Assembly (NCBI GenBank): GCA_013813825.1
Contig: JACCRA010000381.1
Span: 1-8,305 of the forward strand
Length of the DNA stretch: 8,305 nt
Source of the DNA: Pyrinomonadaceae bacterium
GTDB taxonomy: Bacteria; Acidobacteriota; Blastocatellia; Pyrinomonadales; Pyrinomonadaceae
Reading direction: 5' to 3'
This document shows, piece by piece, positions 5,773 through 8,305 of this stretch (within the stretch, counting starts at the first letter, position 1; each line of letters starts with the position of its first letter). The position numbers were made by a program, and so were the translations under genes. The notes below the pieces were generated by a model. It worked only from the letters and a program-made list of their open reading frames with translations, ran no database searches and was not told where the DNA came from.

Positions 5773-6882
5773 ATGAAGGCGGAAGGCGGAAGGCAAAAGG
5801 CAAAAGGCAGAGGGAGACTGCTCAATGATCGCTCCCTTTGCCGGCTGCTATGCGTCACGCTGTTGCTATTTTTCATCCTTCATCCTTCATCCTTCATCCT
5901 TGCCGGTGCGTGGTCGCGCCAGCCGTCGGGGACGCTGGCGTGGCTGCACGGCGTCTATTTTTTAGACGGACAAAAAGGCTGGGCGGTGGGCGGGCGCGGC
6001 GCGCTGCTGAAGACCGAAGACGGCGGGCGGCGTTGGCAACTGCGCCCGCGCCCGACTGAAGACTCATTGCGCGACGTGTACTTCGCCAACGAGCAGACGG
6101 GATGGCTCGTCTGCGAACGCAGCATTTATGAACTGCGGACGGAGCAGGACCAACGCTCTTACTTGATGCGGACAAACGATGGCGGCGAAACGTGGCAGCG
6201 CGTGGACGTGTTGGGCAACAACGTGGAAGTGTTGCTCTGGCGCGTCGCCTTCGCGGACGAGGAGCATGGCTGGGCGCTCGGCGAGGGCGGCGCGCTCTAT
6301 GCAACGCGCGACGGCGGCGTGAGTTGGGCGCGCCAAGAGGTGCCGACGCCGCACCTCTTGCTCGGCGCGACGTTCCTCGACAACTCGCGCGGCTGGATCG
6401 CTGGCGCGGGCGCGACGTTGCTCGCGACGGACGATGGCGGCGAGACTTGGCGCGCCGCGCCCCGCCCCGGCGGCTTAAACGCGAACGGGCGTTTGAACGC
6501 GATCTGTTTTATCGACGGGCGGCGCGGTTGGGTGGTCGGCTCCGGCGGCGTTGTTATTCACACCACAAACGGTGGGCGGACATGGCAGGCGCAAGCGACG
6601 CCCACTGACGCCGATCTCTACGACGTGAAGTTTCTGAACGAGCGTGAGGGCTGGGCGGTTGGCGCGGAAGGCACGCTGTTGCACACCGTGGACGGCGGCG
6701 CGCGCTGGCAGGCTGAATCATTCCCGACGCGCCACCCGCTTGAGCGCCTCGCCCTCGCCGCGCCCGCGCACGTCTGGGCGGTCGGCTTCGGCGGCATTAT
6801 CCTCGCGCAAGTCTCCGCCGCTACGCCACCACCGCTGCAACCCGACCAGCCCGCGACGAGGAAGCGGAGAGTCGCGAATTAG
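5773..6882 (+). CDS. Secreted Ycf48-like seven-bladed beta-propeller protein
   Basis: Predicted exported protein of 369 residues. A basic N-terminus (residues 1-24) and a hydrophobic stretch (25-46, ending ILAGA) act as signal peptide or anchor. From about residue 52 there are seven propeller repeats of the Ycf48/HCF136 kind, each with GWAVG-like and LLxTxDGGxxW motifs. The Asp/Asn-box positions are about 83, 136, 180, 221, 266 and 307, spaced 41-53 residues apart; the last blade (VWAVGFGGIILA, about 334-345) has no box. Blade 2 is aberrant: GWLVCERSIYELRTEQDQRSYLMRTNDGG carries an insertion in place of the GxxG turn. Plastid/cyanobacterial Ycf48 helps photosystem II assembly, but relatives are common in non-phototrophs with unknown roles. 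Its place 23 bp after the export gene suggests a periplasmic part in EPS assembly, which is inference. Two heptad-repeat arrays lie within its first 127 bases. Confidence 0.88.
   Translation: MKAEGGRQKAKGRGRLLNDRSLCRLLCVTLLLFFILHPSSFILAGAWSRQPSGTLAWLHGVYFLDGQKGWAVGGRGALLKTEDGGRRWQLRPRPTEDSLRDVYFANEQTGWLVCERSIYELRTEQDQRSYLMRTNDGGETWQRVDVLGNNVEVLLWRVAFADEEHGWALGEGGALYATRDGGVSWARQEVPTPHLLLGATFLDNSRGWIAGAGATLLATDDGGETWRAAPRPGGLNANGRLNAICFIDGRRGWVVGSGGVVIHTTNGGRTWQAQATPTDADLYDVKFLNEREGWAVGAEGTLLHTVDGGARWQAESFPTRHPLERLALAAPAHVWAVGFGGIILAQVSAATPPPLQPDQPATRKRRVAN
5775..5809 (+). repeat. Tandem heptanucleotide array (GAAGGCG/AAAGGCA family)
   Basis: Five consecutive 7-nt units: GAAGGCG twice, GAAGGCA once and AAAGGCA twice, followed by a partial GAGGG. 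It begins on the last base of the start codon of the Ycf48-like gene and encodes its residues 2-12, giving a basic peptide (KAEGGRQKAKG). A unit length of seven shifts the reading frame by one base per unit, so the array is translated in all three phases. Confidence 0.9.
5872..5899 (+). repeat. Tandem heptanucleotide array TTCATCC x4 inside a signal-peptide coding region
   Basis: Four exact TTCATCC units, the same heptad as in the right arm of the 726-804 hairpin. They encode residues 34-43 (FILHPSSFIL) of the Ycf48-like protein, forming the second half of its hydrophobic segment. The 12-mer CCTTCATCCTTC at 5877-5888 is complementary, with one bulged A, to 5767-5779, which includes the start codon. 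Confidence 0.9.
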
Positions 6883-7003
6883 AGATGAAAGTAACTCGAT
6901 TGATTTCAGCAACAGCGTGGACGCGGGTAGCATAGTACGTTTCCCCTCTTTAACTTTGGCCGGCCGAAATTCACCGACAACGCAACTTATTAGGTAATTA
7001 GAC

Positions 7004-8305
7004 ATGCCCGATCAACCTTCATTCATCAACTCTGTGCCCCGCTTGACGCGGTATTTCTTGTGTTTCGCCCTCTTGCTCGCGGTCGGATTGCCGGCCCCGG
7101 CGCAGGTCGTAACTCGTCGGGCGCGGAAGAAGCGACAGAAAGCTGCGGCGAGTGCGCCGGCCGAGGGCAGCAGCAGTCGCGGCAGCAGGGCGCAACGCGC
7201 ACGCCGGGCCGCGCCGGCGGCGGAAGAAGTGACCACAGAGCCGGTGGCAGCAGAGAAGGAGACCAAAGAGCCCGCGGAAGCGGAAGGGGCCAACGAGCCT
7301 GCGCCGACCGAAACTGAAGAGCCGGTGGCCGAGTCGTCGCGCGTTGTGACTGTGGACGAACTACGCACGAGGATTCAGGATGAGAAGCCGGGACCGGTTC
7401 GTGCCAGCTTGCAGAAACTGTTGGTGGCAATGTTCGTCAGCGCGGGGCTCAAGGCGGACGCGATTATGGAACTACGGTCGATGGCGCAGGAGGATCGTTA
7501 CGATCCGGCATTCTTTTACAATACGGCGAACTGGTTGGCGCGGCTCGGCGACGCGAGCGCGGCGGCTGATGCCTACCGCAAAGCGATCAGCCAGCGGCGC
7601 GGCATCTATGCGCGCGCTCTTAATAACCTCGGCGTGATCCTGACGCGGCAGGGGCGTTGGGACGAGGCGCACACCGCCCTCACCGCCGCGCTCGCGCAGG
7701 AGAACAACGCTTACGCCGAAGCCAGCTACAACTTGGGCCGGCTCTATTTGCTACGCGGCGAAGGGGGCCTGGCGATCCGCCAATGGTCGCGCACGCTCAA
7801 ACTGGAACCGGATCACGCTGACGCCACCGCCGCGCTCGCCCGCGCTTATGCCGCCGATGGCGACGCGCGCCGGGGCCTGACAATCATCGACGCTTATGTC
7901 GCCCGCGCCGCGCGCACCGGCACGATTGTCCCCGCCAGCCTCACGCTCGCCCGCCGTGAGTTATCCGCAACTGAAGCCGTCAATAAGAGCGGCGGCAACG
8001 ATAATAACAACCCGGCTTCGTCGCGCGACATTATCATGGGGACCAACGCGGCGGGCGGGCGGGCGACGCCGGTCTCGCGCTCTTTCAGCGTCGATCCGGC
8101 CACGTACAAAGTGCTCCAGTCGGCGCGCGACGCGCGCGAGCGGGGGCAGCATGAACTGGCCGTCAAGCAATACCGCGACGTCATCGCGCGCAGCCGCGAC
8201 AATTACTTCGCGCCCGCGAATCTCGAATTAGGGCTGTCGCTCATCAACCTACGACGCCCGGCGGAGGCCGCCGAAGCCCTGCGCGTCGTGGCCGACAAGG
8301 ACGGC
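7004..8305 (+). CDS. Exported tetratricopeptide-repeat protein, N-terminal part (3' end outside window)
   Basis: The frame is open from ATG 7004 to the window edge (434 codons, no stop), so the protein is partial. A signal peptide spans residues 1-33 (YFLCFALLLAVGLPAPA, then QVV). A strongly basic, Arg/Lys/Ala-rich stretch follows (about 38-69), then an acidic Glu/Pro/Thr stretch (about 74-112). TPR-like helical pairs start at DPAFFYNTANWLARLG (167), IYARALNNLGVILTRQG (about 201), YAEASYNLGRLYLLRG (about 236) and a degenerate HADATAALARAYAADG (about 270). After an Asn/Gly-rich break (about 327-337) come YKVLQSARDARERGQHELAVKQY (368) and FAPANLELGLSLINLRRPAEA. TPR proteins in EPS loci often scaffold secretion complexes, but no specific partner can be named. 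The ribosome site is poor (only TAGGT, 13 bases before the ATG), so start and expression are less certain. It is separated from the previous gene by 121 bp. Confidence 0.85.
   Translation, partial: MPDQPSFINSVPRLTRYFLCFALLLAVGLPAPAQVVTRRARKKRQKAAASAPAEGSSSRGSRAQRARRAAPAAEEVTTEPVAAEKETKEPAEAEGANEPAPTETEEPVAESSRVVTVDELRTRIQDEKPGPVRASLQKLLVAMFVSAGLKADAIMELRSMAQEDRYDPAFFYNTANWLARLGDASAAADAYRKAISQRRGIYARALNNLGVILTRQGRWDEAHTALTAALAQENNAYAEASYNLGRLYLLRGEGGLAIRQWSRTLKLEPDHADATAALARAYAADGDARRGLTIIDAYVARAARTGTIVPASLTLARRELSATEAVNKSGGNDNNNPASSRDIIMGTNAAGGRATPVSRSFSVDPATYKVLQSARDARERGQHELAVKQYRDVIARSRDNYFAPANLELGLSLINLRRPAEAAEALRVVADKDG

Noticed and set aside
5773..6882. Photosynthesis function because of Ycf48 similarity
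   Set aside because: No photosystem or pigment gene is present, and Ycf48-like propellers occur widely in non-phototrophs.
6883..7003. Possible promoter in the 121-bp spacer (TTGATT at 6900, TAGCAT at 6928) and a GGCCGGCC palindrome at 6959
   Set aside because: The hexamers are 22 bp apart, outside the usual 16-18, and match poorly. The palindrome is short and expected in GC-rich DNA. No terminator hairpin with T-run is visible either, so I see nothing firm in this spacer.
1..8305. CRISPR array, transposase or RNA gene
   Set aside because: The only repeats are 7-nt tandem units without spacers. No transposase motifs and no tRNA- or rRNA-like stretches were recognised by eye.

Overview
The window is an 8.3 kb, GC-rich, single-strand stretch of an exopolysaccharide (EPS) assembly and export locus from a Gram-negative type bacterium. 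The gene set is a Wzz/GumC-type chain-length protein, an ExeA-type AAA+ ATPase, a separate BY-type tyrosine autokinase, a polyisoprenyl-phosphate sugar-1-phosphate transferase and a Poly_export/SLBB outer-membrane export protein. This matches the EPS loci that accompany exosortase (XrtA/EpsH, PEP-CTERM) systems in several Gram-negative phyla. No exosortase lies in the window. The FILHPSS-coding heptanucleotide repeats and the Ycf48-like gene resemble what I recall from Acidobacteriota (Blastocatellia-like) genomes, but this taxonomic guess is weak.

Layout, all on the + strand: 1-725 3' end of a chain-length determinant; 726-820 gap holding a 25-bp inverted repeat built of GGATGA-type heptads; 821-1903 ExeA-like ATPase (GTG start); 1900-3333 tyrosine autokinase with a very long disordered N-terminal linker (ATGA overlap with the ATPase); 3335-4723 sugar transferase (TTG start, 1 nt after the kinase stop); 4772-5749 polysaccharide export protein; 5773-6882 secreted seven-bladed Ycf48-like propeller whose leader is partly made of two heptad repeat families; 6883-7003 spacer with no clear terminator or promoter; 7004-8305 exported TPR protein running off the right edge.

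Working model: the sugar transferase loads the first sugar phosphate on undecaprenyl phosphate. The inner-membrane chain-length protein and its cytosolic kinase partner control polymerisation and export through cycles of tyrosine phosphorylation. The export protein forms the outer-membrane outlet. The ATPase is a locus-typical accessory factor of unproved role. The propeller and TPR proteins are probable periplasmic assembly or scaffolding factors. Tight spacing and overlaps between 821 and 6882 suggest one operon, probably continuing from the upstream gene through the hairpin-bearing gap.

The most unusual signal is the pair of heptad-repeat elements. One forms a near-perfect hairpin directly after a stop codon. 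The other lies inside the start region and signal peptide of the propeller gene, where it could pair with the start codon. I found no RNA gene, transposase, CRISPR array or clearly novel multi-gene system.
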